A DNA stretch of 64,000 nucleotides. It comes from DAOUKH01 sp964291475. Its GTDB lineage: Bacteria; Chloroflexota; Dehalococcoidia; SHYB01. Both the position numbers and the translations under genes were made by a program. The notes below the pieces were generated by a model. The model worked only from the letters and a program-made list of their open reading frames with translations, did no database searches and had not been told where the DNA came from. Shown here piece by piece: positions 1 through 7,936 of the stretch (the first letter of the stretch is position 1; the number at the start of each line of letters is the position of its first letter). The stretch lies in assembly GCA_964291475.2 (NCBI GenBank), contig OZ220072.1, positions 1 to 64,000 of the forward strand. Direction: 5' to 3'.

Positions 1-1241
1 TCGATCCCCACGCAGACCTGGTGGCCGGGTTGCTCCGGCAGGTGCCGGAGTCCCTCATAGACCGGGTGCGGCTCATCGACCTGGCCGACCAGCGCAGGGC
101 GCCCGGCATCAACCTCCTGGACACCCGCATCTTCTCAGACCGCGACCGCACCGCCGACTCGGTGGTCCGCGTGGCGAAGGGCCTGTGGGAGCAGTGGGGG
201 CCGAGGATGCAGTCCATCCTCGAACAGACCGTCAAGACCCTCCACGAGGCCAACGAGCACGCCGAGACCGACGAGGGCAGCCAGCACACCATCCTGGACG
301 GCCTCAAGCTCCTCTCCGACAGGAAGTTCCGGGACGCGGTGCTCAAGCGGATCGAGGACCCCTATCTCCTTGAATGGTGGGCCAGGGACTTCGGAAGCTG
401 GCACCAGCAGTACCGCGCCGAGGCCCTCGCCCCCGTCCAGACCCGCCTCTCCTACTACGCGTCCTCCAAGCGGGCAAGGGCCATCCTGGGACAGCGCCGC
501 TCCACCATCGACCTGCGCGACACCATCCTGGAGGGCGGCGTCCTCCTGGTGTCCACCGCCCAGGGAGCCGTGGGCAGGGACGTGTCCGCCCTGGTGGGCG
601 CGTCCCTGCTCAACCTCGTCGATTCGGTCATACGCGAGCAGGAGAGCGCCTCGCTCCAACAGCGACGCGGCGTGCTGGTGGTCGTCGACGAGATGCAGTC
701 GCTGCCCGGCGTGGACTACGAGGCGATGCTCTCGGAGCTGGGCAAATTCGGGGCGTCGTTCGTGCTGGCAACCCAGAGCCTCGCCAAGCTCGACGACCTC
801 TCCCGCACCATGCGCGACACCCTGCTCGCCAACGTCGGATGCCTGGCCGTCTTCCAGGTGGCCGGGAACGACGCAAGGCAGCTGGTGTGGGAGCTGGGCA
901 AGGAACGGGTGACCGAGGACGACATCACGTCGCTGCCGGTGCACCACTGCTACGTCAGGGCCACGGTCGGCAAGGAGCGGATGCCCGCCTTCTCCATGAT
1001 GGTCAGAAAGCCGGAGGATGGAGACCCCGCCGTCGCCGCGCAGATACGCAGGGCGGCCTCCGCATACACCCTGACGGCCCAGGACCTGGAGGACGCCGGG
1101 GCCGCCGCTCAGAAGAAGGTCAGGGACTTCAAGGACCGCGCCGCCGACCTGGAGAAGGACGGCGGGGAGACGGACGAGAAGGGGAAGACCAGGGACTCGA
1201 AGGACGCGAAGACGACGGAAGAAGGGGAGGCCGAGCAATGA
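1..1241 (+). CDS. VirD4/TraG-like type IV coupling ATPase, C-terminal part (5' end outside window)
   Basis: The frame is open from the first bases and begins with a DPHADL-type segment. In VirD4/TraG-like and related conjugation ATPases this segment follows the Walker A loop, so the N-terminus and P-loop are off the window. Visible parts are a Walker B strand (GVLVVVDEMQSLPG, near nt 670-711) and the ATQSL sensor strand about 40 residues later. A highly charged Lys/Asp/Glu tail follows from about nt 1110. The family couples DNA substrates to a type IV secretion channel at the inner membrane. The stop overlaps the next start (ATGA), so the two genes are translationally coupled. A HerA-like ATPase of similar fold is the alternative. 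Confidence 0.72.
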   Translation, partial: DPHADLVAGLLRQVPESLIDRVRLIDLADQRRAPGINLLDTRIFSDRDRTADSVVRVAKGLWEQWGPRMQSILEQTVKTLHEANEHAETDEGSQHTILDGLKLLSDRKFRDAVLKRIEDPYLLEWWARDFGSWHQQYRAEALAPVQTRLSYYASSKRARAILGQRRSTIDLRDTILEGGVLLVSTAQGAVGRDVSALVGASLLNLVDSVIREQESASLQQRRGVLVVVDEMQSLPGVDYEAMLSELGKFGASFVLATQSLAKLDDLSRTMRDTLLANVGCLAVFQVAGNDARQLVWELGKERVTEDDITSLPVHHCYVRATVGKERMPAFSMMVRKPEDGDPAVAAQIRRAASAYTLTAQDLEDAGAAAQKKVRDFKDRAADLEKDGGETDEKGKTRDSKDAKTTEEGEAEQ

Positions 1242-2893
1242 GAACCGAAGGATGCGAAGCCCAGACCCTCCGGGCCATGGCGACGATGCCCTTCCTCGAC
1301 CGGGCCGAGATGGTGGCCGTCACCGGCTGGTCGAAGGCCGCGGTCCACGAGGCCGTCGACAGGCTGGACTCCGGCGGCTTCTGCGCCGCCGTGTCCCACG
1401 CCACCGCCCTCTTTCCCTCTTCCACCCAGAGGTTCCACCTCACCGCCGCCGGGCTCCGTCGGCTCGCCGGTGAGGAGGAGACCTCACTGGACGAGCTCCT
1501 GCGCCGCCGCCCCGTCTCCGCCCAGTGGCGGCGCAACCTGATGGGGCGGCTCGACTCCCTCGCCGCGATTTACCGGCTGGCGGTCGCAGTCTCCGGCGTC
1601 GCATACCCCATTCGGTTCCGGTGGTACAGGGCCTCGACCCTGGACGCCGCCATTGAGCTTCCCGGCGGCCGCACCCTCGGAATCGTCAGGCAGGGGCTCA
1701 CCGCCGACAGGTCCGCCTTCTCCAACCGGATGTGGAGGCTGCGCCAGGGGCCGCTCCCCGGAGCGGTGCTCGCGCTGATGGCCGACCCCATCCGGCTCAG
1801 GCACGTCCGCAGGACGCTGGCCGGCGCACCCGTCCCCTTCTATCTCGCCCTCGATCGCGAGGCGGTCGCGGCGTCGCCGGACGATCCGGTGTGGAGTCCG
1901 CCCGCCGTCAGCGCCTCCGTCGAGCTGCGCTCCGTCGTCGACCGGATAGCGAAGGGAAGTCCCATTCCCGAGGAGGACGAGCCCCAGATGGCCTCACTCC
2001 CGGCCGACCTCTCCATCGAGGGTCCGGGCTGGAGGGTCTCCGACTATCTGCTGCCCGCCTATCTGAAGCCCGCCGAGAAGCGCGCCCTCGACCTCATCTC
2101 CGACTGGCCCTGGATCGCCCTGTCCGACCTGGCGGGACTCATGAACGTCTCGGTCCCCAGGGCCTCCCAGCTCGTGACCCCCCTCGAAGGGTTCCGCCTC
2201 GTCACCCGGCCCATCGCCGGGAGTGGACGCATGGCCCTCACCGACCGCGCCCTGGCCCTCCTGGCCCGCAGGGACCGCACCTCGGTCGCCGTCGCGAAGA
2301 AACGGTGGAGCGCCGCTCCGCTGTTCCCCGGCACCCCGTTCGTCTGGGACAACGTGACCGGAGCGAGAAGCCGCCAGCTGCTCAGGAACGTCGAGCACAC
2401 CGCCGCCGTCCACTCCTTCCTTGCGGCCATGACCGTGCAGGCGGGCCTCCTGGAGTGGGAGGTCTCCCAGGTCGACCCGCCCCGCAGGGCCTCACGACAC
2501 TTCAAGCACGGCGACGGGATGCGCTCGGTCAACCCCGACGCCTTCGGCGTCCTCACAAAGGGCGATACGACGTGGCCCTTCCTGCTGGAGTGGGAGCGCA
2601 GGGCCGTGCGGCCCTCCACCATGTCGGAGCGCCTCGCCCCCTATCTGCGCTACTTCTCTTCCCACCGGCCCACCGACGACCACGGCACGCGGCCCTCCGT
2701 CCTCATCGTCTTCGACGACGAGATCGCACACACCCACTTCCTGCGCCTGGCGCGGGAGGAGATTCAGGCCAGGGGCGTGACGGTGCCCCTGTGGGTGTCC
2801 CACAGGGCCGCCATCGAGCGGATGGGGCCGCTGGGACGCGCATGGCGCGACCCGGGCGACTGGCAGTCCCCCCAGGCCATGCCGCCGCAATGA
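1238..2893 (+). CDS. Replication-relaxation-like protein with winged helices
   Basis: 551 aa. The start at 1238 is chosen because its ATG overlaps the upstream TGA and is preceded by AGGGGAGG at seven bases. An N-terminal winged-helix-like segment (about residues 10-75) is followed by a second one (about 285-355). The C-terminal third has the RNVEHTAAVHSFL helix, then PDAFGVL and FLLEWERR strands and a SERLAPYLRYF helix. This pattern is typical of the Replic_Relax family found on actinobacterial and Chloroflexi plasmids and ICEs, often beside coupling ATPases. The family is thought to act in DNA processing for replication or transfer, and its biochemistry is not established. The family call rests on recognised motifs, not a search. 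Confidence 0.62.
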   Translation: MRTEGCEAQTLRAMATMPFLDRAEMVAVTGWSKAAVHEAVDRLDSGGFCAAVSHATALFPSSTQRFHLTAAGLRRLAGEEETSLDELLRRRPVSAQWRRNLMGRLDSLAAIYRLAVAVSGVAYPIRFRWYRASTLDAAIELPGGRTLGIVRQGLTADRSAFSNRMWRLRQGPLPGAVLALMADPIRLRHVRRTLAGAPVPFYLALDREAVAASPDDPVWSPPAVSASVELRSVVDRIAKGSPIPEEDEPQMASLPADLSIEGPGWRVSDYLLPAYLKPAEKRALDLISDWPWIALSDLAGLMNVSVPRASQLVTPLEGFRLVTRPIAGSGRMALTDRALALLARRDRTSVAVAKKRWSAAPLFPGTPFVWDNVTGARSRQLLRNVEHTAAVHSFLAAMTVQAGLLEWEVSQVDPPRRASRHFKHGDGMRSVNPDAFGVLTKGDTTWPFLLEWERRAVRPSTMSERLAPYLRYFSSHRPTDDHGTRPSVLIVFDDEIAHTHFLRLAREEIQARGVTVPLWVSHRAAIERMGPLGRAWRDPGDWQSPQAMPPQ

Positions 2894-2961
2894 CCAACCA
2901 CTGACATCGGGGAAGCGGCGCGACGGCTCGCGCTCCCTTCCCCAAGGGAAGGCTGAAAGCC

Positions 2962-3246
2962 ATGCGTTCGCAAGACGACCACAACAAGAAGAAAGGCCCC
3001 CGGAGGCGTGGAGGACGGACCGTTGTCCGGCTCGACACGGCGGCCCTATGGGAGCGGCTCACCCTGCTGAACCGCTCCCAGAACTGGCTCGCCAGGGAGG
3101 TCGGGGTAAGCCCCGGCTACATCTCGATGCTGGTCAACGCGGAGCGCACACCCTCCGGTCGCATTCGCCGCCGGATGCTCAAGGCCCTGGGTTTCGACGA
3201 CTTCGACCAACTCTTCACGATGGAGGATAGAGATGACGAACCATAA
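2962..3246 (+). CDS. XRE-family helix-turn-helix regulator
   Basis: 94 aa. A basic N-terminal tail (residues 8-20, rich in Lys/Arg) precedes a compact five-helix HTH: LNRSQNWLAREVGVSPGYIS matches the turn of phage-repressor (Cro/C1) domains, followed by the NAERTPSGRIRRRMLKALG helix. Such proteins act as dimeric DNA-binding repressors. It overlaps the next gene by 14 nt, which also encodes an HTH protein, so the pair probably forms the regulatory unit of the element. Target and ligand are unknown. Confidence 0.75.
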   Translation: MRSQDDHNKKKGPRRRGGRTVVRLDTAALWERLTLLNRSQNWLAREVGVSPGYISMLVNAERTPSGRIRRRMLKALGFDDFDQLFTMEDRDDEP

Positions 3247-3562
3247 CGATTCGTCCCGCCTCGGCGGGACCACGGAACAGCTCCTCGACGAGGAACAGGA
3301 CTTGGCTCTCCAGGCCGCAGTCCTGGCGGAGGACTTCCCCAAGCGCCTCGAACGGCTCAAGGAGGTCAGCGGCCTCACGTGGGCCGCCTTCGCCAGGGCC
3401 ATCGGCGTGGACCCCAAGCTGGTCCACCGGTGGCGCAACGGCGTCGAGCCCCGCGGCTGGGCCATGCACGCCCTCTTCCGCTTCGCGCAACGGATGCCGG
3501 GAGGCATGGCGATCCTCGTGACCGAGAGCTTCCAGATGAGCTTCTTCAAGGAGGACAGCTAG
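3233..3562 (+). CDS. HTH DNA-binding protein of the element
   Basis: 109 aa, overlapping the preceding XRE gene by 14 nt. Residues about 38-75 form an HTH: LKEVSGLTWAAFARAIGVD then PKLVHRWRNGVEPRG, where the second helix looks like the recognition helix. The acidic N-terminus (residues 1-30) is unlike classical repressors. It may act with its neighbour as a co-regulator of transfer or excision. There is no recognised specific family. Confidence 0.6.
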   Translation: MTNHNDSSRLGGTTEQLLDEEQDLALQAAVLAEDFPKRLERLKEVSGLTWAAFARAIGVDPKLVHRWRNGVEPRGWAMHALFRFAQRMPGGMAILVTESFQMSFFKEDS

Positions 3563-3715
3563 ACAGACGGCCCCGCCGGGCGAAGGCCCAACGGCGGAAC
3601 GGCGGGCCGGAACCGGCGGCCGCCCGCGCTTGCCCATTCCGTCGGCGCAGGCGGCCGCCTCAGACCTGTAACGAGAGGCCAGCGGCCCCAAGAAAAGCCG
3701 CTGCGACTGTGAACA
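3563..3715. other. Intergenic stretch with two stem-loops
   Basis: Between the HTH genes and the next small gene lie two inverted repeats. One is a GC-rich stem (GGCCCCGCCG near 3571 against CGGCGGGCC near 3601). The other is AGCGGC/GCCGCT at 3681-3686 and 3697-3702. Neither is followed by a T tract, so intrinsic termination is doubtful. No gene is seen here. Confidence 0.35.
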
Positions 3716-3925
3716 ATGAAAGATAACGAGCTGAACAGACGACAGGAACCGGATGTGGGCGCCCCAGTGTCCTACACCCCGGAACAGCGGAACCTGATCC
3801 AAAAGGGGCTGCGCATCTGGGCGAAGGTCGCCGTCCGCTCCTACCTGCGAAAGCACGGCATGGCCCCGGACCGTTCCGAGGCCGCCGAGGACGGCGGCGA
3901 GGGGGAGGAGCGCTGTGCTGTTTGA
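3716..3925 (+). CDS. Small hypothetical protein
   Basis: 69 aa with a central amphipathic helix (residues about 20-45, EQRNLIQKGLRIWAKVAVRSYL) and an acidic Glu/Asp-rich C-terminus. I do not recognise a family. Its setting in the element between DNA-binding proteins suggests an accessory regulator or structural partner, but that is inference only. The ATG has no strong ribosome-binding site. Confidence 0.45.
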   Translation: MKDNELNRRQEPDVGAPVSYTPEQRNLIQKGLRIWAKVAVRSYLRKHGMAPDRSEAAEDGGEGEERCAV

Positions 3926-3935
3926 GAACGAATCC

Positions 3936-3965
3936 TTGTCCGGCTATGGGCTGGCGCGGTATACT
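3936..3965 (+). promoter_or_regulatory. Putative promoter of the toxin-antitoxin-like pair
   Basis: TTGTCC at 3936-3941 and TATACT at 3960-3965 are separated by 18 bp. Directly downstream ACGGT is repeated (3967 onward). Transcription would start around 3972, leaving a very short leader before the GTG at 3983 or ATG at 3986. This is pattern matching only. Confidence 0.4.
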
Positions 3966-3982
3966 TTACGGTACGGTATCCG

Positions 3983-4291
3983 GTGATGGAGACTGGTGTA
4001 CGACGATTCGCCGATGAGCATGGCAACGAGGTCCGGCTCACCGACGAGAGGCTCCGGCACATCCTGCGAAGGCACCCTGAATTGGCCTTCCAGATGCACA
4101 GGTTCGCCGAGACCCTCGCCAGCCCGGACGCGGTGAGGCCATCCAGGTCCAGCCCGGCGGTCCAGCTCTACTACCGGCTCTACCCGGACCTCCGAGGCAG
4201 GAACCGATACATCTGCCTCGTGGTGAAGATGGAGACGGATTACTCCTTCATCCTCACCGGCTACCTGGCTCGAAGTATCAAAGGAGAGTGA
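3983..4291 (+). CDS. PBECR-like small nuclease/toxin candidate
   Basis: 102 aa from GTG 3983 (ATG at 3986 is equally possible). The pattern is VRLTDERLRHILRRHPEL, then LASPDAVR, a YYRLYP strand, a VVK strand and a C-terminal TGYLARSIKG. This matches the layout of the small PBECR/BECR-fold RNase-like family, where the His and Arg residues and the closing Tyr/Lys-Gly are conserved. The next gene starts within its stop codon and has a DUF2283 domain, a usual partner of such proteins. Role as the toxin of a pair is inferred. Confidence 0.55.
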   Translation: MMETGVRRFADEHGNEVRLTDERLRHILRRHPELAFQMHRFAETLASPDAVRPSRSSPAVQLYYRLYPDLRGRNRYICLVVKMETDYSFILTGYLARSIKGE

Positions 4292-4293
4292 CC

Positions 4294-4704
4294 ATGACGA
4301 CCAGGAAGGTGTTCGTCTCCTATGACCACGAGGGAGACATGCTGGAGGTCCTGTGGGCGTTCAAGGAGGGGTACTTCACCCCCACCGACGACGAACGCAT
4401 CCTCAAGCGGCTGGACGACGACGGCGAGGTCATCGGGTTCCTCATCCACGAGATGAGCACTCTCACAGAGCCAAGCCCCGTCGAGTTCGAGCTTGCGTCC
4501 GAGGCCGCCGCCGATGACGTCGCCAACGTCACGGTCAAGGAGGCGGCCATAAGATTGGGCGTGTCTGAGCGCAGAGTGCGGAAGCTGGCCCGGGATGGCC
4601 GGGTGCAGGGAGCCACCAAGACCGGAGCGGAGTGGCTGATCCCGACGCCGGTCGAGGTGATTCCGGGAAGGCGTGGCCCCGTCGGTGTAGCGGGTCGTGA
4701 GTAG
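4294..4704 (+). CDS. DUF2283 + excisionase-type HTH fusion (antitoxin candidate)
   Basis: 136 aa. The ATG at 4294 is chosen because AAGGAGAG lies at 4281-4288, although a GTG at 4288 overlaps the upstream stop. Residues about 5-55 fit DUF2283 (VSYDHEGDMLEV ... DDDGEVIGFLIHEMS). Residues about 78-120 form a MerR/excisionase-like HTH (VTVKEAAIRLGVSERRVRKL). DUF2283 proteins usually stand alone beside small toxins. The added DNA-binding domain would let this one repress its own promoter. Because the element also needs a directionality factor for its serine recombinase, an excisionase role is an alternative. Confidence 0.58.
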   Translation: MTTRKVFVSYDHEGDMLEVLWAFKEGYFTPTDDERILKRLDDDGEVIGFLIHEMSTLTEPSPVEFELASEAAADDVANVTVKEAAIRLGVSERRVRKLARDGRVQGATKTGAEWLIPTPVEVIPGRRGPVGVAGRE

Positions 4705-4716
4705 AGGAATAACGCA

Positions 4717-5775
4717 GTGGGAACCCGAAAAGTAAACAGACTGCACATCGTTTTCAGAGCAGACCATAAGCCCTACATTTATGGTGCGGTGCATAGAGTT
4801 GATGGAAGTGTGGACAATCAGTGGTGGGAAAGGCCATTTGTGGTCTCCAAGAAAAGATCTGATGGAGAGGAAGTCGTCTACGGTACCGTCAAGAGGACGC
4901 TCCAGAAAGTCCTGTCGCAGATGAACAGGCTCAGGACATTTCAACTGGCGACCGAGGAAAAGCTGGAGGCCGAGGGCATCACTCCTCTTGTGCCGGGGAA
5001 CTCGACACTTCCCGAATCCGAGGTGACGGATCGCATCCTTGATGAACAGGACGAATTGATTGAGGATGTGTTGCTGGCAATCTCGGTGAACATCCGCATA
5101 CTTTCCGAGATTTTCCCAAGGAAACTCAGGAAACACAAAGTCAGAGTCTATGACTACGACGACGGGGAGGTAGGGAAGATTGAACTCAGTAAGATAGCCA
5201 ACTTGCTCCTCCACAATAGATACCTATTGATAAGAGGGGACCAGGTGGTGGATCTCATGTCCGATGAGAGGTTCCTGGCCGACAAGCCTCAAATGGGACT
5301 GAAGATCAATTTCCCTGAGTACATATCGGAGGTCGAGAAGGTGGTCACTGGGCTGACCGTCAAGGACCTGATCGGCAAGCTGCGGAGTATGACGGAGCTG
5401 CTATCTACGTCATCCAGTATGAAGGACATCGTTTTCCTGACCCAGAATCTCTACACGCTGGGCGATTCGGTTGTGGGCGACCCCAAGCCGATAGATGGTG
5501 GTCCCTTGAAGACCATTTTGGATAGGGTCGTAAGGAAGGACATCGACAGAATGTATCCGAACCCTTCAGCATCAATCGGTGTCAGCATTACCGCGGCTGT
5601 TACCTTCCGCACGCCGAGGTTCTACCTGGAACCTGACCTTCGTCACAAGCAGATTCGGACCCAGGTTGAGGTCAATGGCAGTCCCGAGTCGCTTGTCCTG
5701 GACTACGATGAATTCTTTAGGGAAGTGTCGAAGGCATCCGGCAACGCCACGCTCTGTACGAAGCCTAGTCACTAG
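4717..5775 (+). CDS. Unrecognised 352-aa cargo protein
   Basis: 352 aa from GTG 4717. No family is recognised. It is soluble, with no signal peptide or membrane span, mixed alpha/beta, with an acidic helical middle (residues about 85-130) and a possible C-terminal beta-rich domain (about 265-340). Base composition is noticeably AT-richer than the neighbouring element genes and codon use differs. It is therefore probably a recent passenger, lying where mobile elements commonly carry accessory or defence cargo. No function is assigned. Confidence 0.55.
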   Translation: MGTRKVNRLHIVFRADHKPYIYGAVHRVDGSVDNQWWERPFVVSKKRSDGEEVVYGTVKRTLQKVLSQMNRLRTFQLATEEKLEAEGITPLVPGNSTLPESEVTDRILDEQDELIEDVLLAISVNIRILSEIFPRKLRKHKVRVYDYDDGEVGKIELSKIANLLLHNRYLLIRGDQVVDLMSDERFLADKPQMGLKINFPEYISEVEKVVTGLTVKDLIGKLRSMTELLSTSSSMKDIVFLTQNLYTLGDSVVGDPKPIDGGPLKTILDRVVRKDIDRMYPNPSASIGVSITAAVTFRTPRFYLEPDLRHKQIRTQVEVNGSPESLVLDYDEFFREVSKASGNATLCTKPSH

Positions 5776-5855
5776 ACGCTCGTCGCTTCTCGAGTCCCCG
5801 GCCATCTCCTAGTCACTCCGAGAGGTCAAGAATCATTCTTGATAAGGGCGGCCCC

Positions 5856-5885
5856 TTGACAACGGCAGCCCGGACCGTTCATGAT
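5856..5885 (+). promoter_or_regulatory. Putative promoter of the RHH-recombinase operon
   Basis: A perfect TTGACA lies at 5856-5861, with CATGAT at 5880-5885 (18-bp spacer). Near-repeats TTGATAAGG (5839) and CATGATAAG (5880) flank or overlap it and could be operator sites for the RHH protein encoded directly downstream. This is a sequence pattern only. Confidence 0.45.
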
Positions 5886-5926
5886 AAGTGTAAGACATTG
5901 TGTTACAACGGGAGGCAAAAAAACAC

Positions 5927-6124
5927 GTGCCGGAGAAACGAAGGACCGTCACCTTCTCCCTGCCGCCCGCTATGGAAGAGCAACTGAGGTTGGTGGCCGA
6001 GGAAGACGGCCGCACCGTGAGCGAGCTTCTGCGCGAGGGGTTTCGCCTCTACCTGGAGGATAGGGAGTGGCGCAGGCAGGAGAGGACGCAAATGCGGCGC
6101 TCACGCCAGAACGAACAGGAATGA
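5927..6124 (+). CDS. Ribbon-helix-helix (CopG-like) regulator
   Basis: About 65 aa from GTG 5927, preceded by GGGAGG at 5910-5915; a GTG at 5900 would add nine residues. RRTVTFSLPPAMEEQLRLVA gives the beta strand and first helix, and GRTVSELLREGFRLYLED the second helix of an RHH fold, which binds DNA as a dimer through the ribbon. A basic tail (about residues 50-60) follows. Its stop overlaps the ATG of the recombinase frame (ATGA at 6121), so it probably regulates recombinase expression. Confidence 0.72.
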   Translation: MPEKRRTVTFSLPPAMEEQLRLVAEEDGRTVSELLREGFRLYLEDREWRRQERTQMRRSRQNEQE

Positions 6125-6141
6125 AGAACGAGGAGGAACTG

Positions 6142-7851
6142 ATGAAAGAACAGCTCGACTACACGCCAGTCGCCCTCTACGCAAGGGTGTCCAGCGACCG
6201 CCAGGACGTGGATCTGTCCGTAGCAGCCCAGCTTCGGGCGCTCAGGGAACACGCCAAGAAGAACGACTACATGGTCGTCCGGGAGTACGTGGACGAGGCC
6301 GAGAGCGGCCGCGTCGCCGACCGACCACAGTTCAACAAAATGCTCGACGATGCTAAGAGGATAGAGACCCCATTCCAGGAGATTTTGGTCTGGAAGTTCT
6401 CCAGGTTCACCCGGAAGCGCGAGCACGCCGTCGCCTTCAAGTCCATGCTCAGACGAAGAGGCATCCGCGTGGTCTCCATCACCGAGCAGGCCGACGACAG
6501 CCCCACCGGCAAGCTGCTTGAGGGAATCATCGAGTCCGTGGACGAATTCTACAGCGAGAATTTGGCGCAAGAGGTCAGGCGGGGGATGCGGGAGGCCGCG
6601 TCCAGGGGCTTCTGGGTCGGCAGCCGGACGCCCTACGGCTACGACCGGGTCATGGTGCAGGACGGGGCCAAGAAGCGCCCCAAACTGGAGCTCAACCCGG
6701 ATACGTCCCCCGTCGTCAAGCGCATCTTTGACATGGCCGAGGCCGGCACGGGGATGCTGAACATCGCCCGCACCCTCAACGACGAGGGCATCTCCAGCCC
6801 CACGGGAAAGCGCTGGTCCAAGAACGGCTCCCACTTCATCCTCAGAAACGAGGTCTACACGGGTACACTCCTTTGGGGCGGGAAGGGCAAGGTCAAGACC
6901 GAATCGGTACGGATCGAGAATGCGTTTCCTGCCATCGTCTCAAAGGAACAGTTCGAGGCCGTCAATGAGTTGCTGCGCTCCCGCGCACCCAAGATGGTCA
7001 ACCCCCGAAGGGTGGCCAGCTCGTACTTGCTCAGCGGCATGGTCAAGTGCCGCAGATGCAACCGAGCCCTGACCGGCCAGGACGCCAAGAGCGGTCAGTT
7101 CACCTATTACGTCTGCCAGTCACTCATCAAGATGGGCAGCGGGTCCTGCGATACTCCCAGGCTCAACGCCCGACGCTTTGAGGAACTCGTTGTGAGCAAG
7201 ATCCGCACCAACATCCTCACCGAGTCCAATATCCGCAACCTGGTGCAGGCTGTGGATGAGCAGATGGATGGGGTGGCCTCCGAGCAGCGCGAGAAGCTGG
7301 AGACCATTGAGGCGGAGCTTGAGGATGTGAAGAGAAAACTGGGCCGCATCTGGCACCTCGTGGAGAACACCAACATTGACATGGCTAAAGCCGCAGACCG
7401 CATCACGGAGCACCGGGACCGTCAGGAACTCCTGGAGGACGCGGCACACGAGGCCCGGACCCTCCTCGGCCAGCGCAGGTCTGTCCTCGACGACCTGAAC
7501 ACCATCGCTGACTACGCTCAGGACATGAGGGATTTCCTGGAGGAAAGCGAGCTCACCGAGCGCAGAGCCTTCCTGGAGTCCTTCGTAAAGGAGATCGTCG
7601 TCATGCCCGGCGACGCCCTGATCCGCTACACCGTGCCTATGCCCGAGGACAGTTTGATACCAGGAGGGGTCACCGAAAAGGTGGCCTTGAAAAGCGCCCT
7701 AATGACTACCGCCGCGAGCGGTTCGGACTTCAGTCAAAAATGGTGGAGGGAGTGGGATTCGAACCCACGATGCCGTCGCCGGCATAACGGTTTTCAAGAC
7801 CGCCGCATTCGTCCGCTCTGCCATCCCTCCCCGGCCCTGTGGTCATTATAG
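6142..7851 (+). CDS. Large serine recombinase (site-specific integrase)
   Basis: 569 aa from the ATG at 6142, which follows AGGAGG by five bases; an in-frame ATG at 6121 overlaps the RHH stop. The resolvase domain (about 9-155) has the catalytic Ser17 in YARVSSDRQ and Arg residues of VADRP. It is followed by the recombinase domain (GFWVGSRTPYGYDR), a zinc ribbon (VKCRRCNRAL ... YYVCQ ... GSC, about 300-345) and a coiled coil (about 370-420). It would integrate and excise the element. The last part of the frame (about residues 534-563) is the antisense translation of the tRNA-Ser gene, so its C-terminus depends on the integration junction. Confidence 0.88.
   Translation: MKEQLDYTPVALYARVSSDRQDVDLSVAAQLRALREHAKKNDYMVVREYVDEAESGRVADRPQFNKMLDDAKRIETPFQEILVWKFSRFTRKREHAVAFKSMLRRRGIRVVSITEQADDSPTGKLLEGIIESVDEFYSENLAQEVRRGMREAASRGFWVGSRTPYGYDRVMVQDGAKKRPKLELNPDTSPVVKRIFDMAEAGTGMLNIARTLNDEGISSPTGKRWSKNGSHFILRNEVYTGTLLWGGKGKVKTESVRIENAFPAIVSKEQFEAVNELLRSRAPKMVNPRRVASSYLLSGMVKCRRCNRALTGQDAKSGQFTYYVCQSLIKMGSGSCDTPRLNARRFEELVVSKIRTNILTESNIRNLVQAVDEQMDGVASEQREKLETIEAELEDVKRKLGRIWHLVENTNIDMAKAADRITEHRDRQELLEDAAHEARTLLGQRRSVLDDLNTIADYAQDMRDFLEESELTERRAFLESFVKEIVVMPGDALIRYTVPMPEDSLIPGGVTEKVALKSALMTTAASGSDFSQKWWREWDSNPRCRRRHNGFQDRRIRPLCHPSPALWSL
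7741..7770. other. Probable attachment-site junction in the 3' end of tRNA-Ser
   Basis: The element meets the tRNA gene at its 3' end, which covers CCA (7741-7743), the acceptor strand and the T arm. Integrases that use tRNA genes normally cross over here and restore an intact tRNA. The exact core cannot be set because the partner site lies outside the window. Confidence 0.45.
7741..7830 (-). tRNA. tRNA-Ser, anticodon UGA
   Basis: The minus strand folds into a complete class II tRNA of 90 nt including an encoded CCA. The acceptor stem is GGAGGGA/TCCCTCC and the T loop TTCGAAT. The anticodon loop CTTGAAA has TGA at 7796-7794, and the long variable arm has a TGCCG/CGGCA stem, the hallmark of tRNA-Ser. 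The discriminator base reads A, whereas most bacterial serine tRNAs have G. The gene lies antisense inside the 3' end of the recombinase reading frame and is the likely integration target. Confidence 0.93.
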
Positions 7852-7884
7852 ACGGGGCGTTGGGGCTGGCCTCCGTTAAACGGC

Positions 7885-7912
7885 GCGGCCCCGGCGGTGA
7901 GACCGGGGCCGC
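7885..7912 (-). terminator. Stem-loop downstream of the amidohydrolase gene
   Basis: GCGGCCCCGG (7885-7894) and CCGGGGCCGC (7903-7912) form a perfect 10-bp stem with an 8-nt loop, just after the stop of the minus-strand gene ending at 7937. On the minus strand it is followed by only a weak T stretch (GTTTAA), so it may be a weak or bidirectional terminator. Confidence 0.5.
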
Positions 7913-7936
7913 GGACGGCTGCGTTCCTGCTCGGCG

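Larger units (their letters stand above)
1..7741. mobile_element. Right part of an integrative element inserted at tRNA-Ser
   Basis: Genes from the left edge to the tRNA-Ser gene form a plasmid or ICE-like set: coupling ATPase, replication-relaxation-like protein, small HTH regulators, a toxin-antitoxin-like pair, an AT-richer cargo gene, a ribbon-helix-helix protein and a large serine recombinase next to the tRNA 3' end. All genes point right, toward the tRNA. Right of the tRNA the content switches to chromosomal catabolic genes. A recombinase abutting a tRNA is the classic boundary of an integrated element. The left boundary and the other attachment site lie outside the window, so the size and conjugative ability are unknown. 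Confidence 0.75.
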
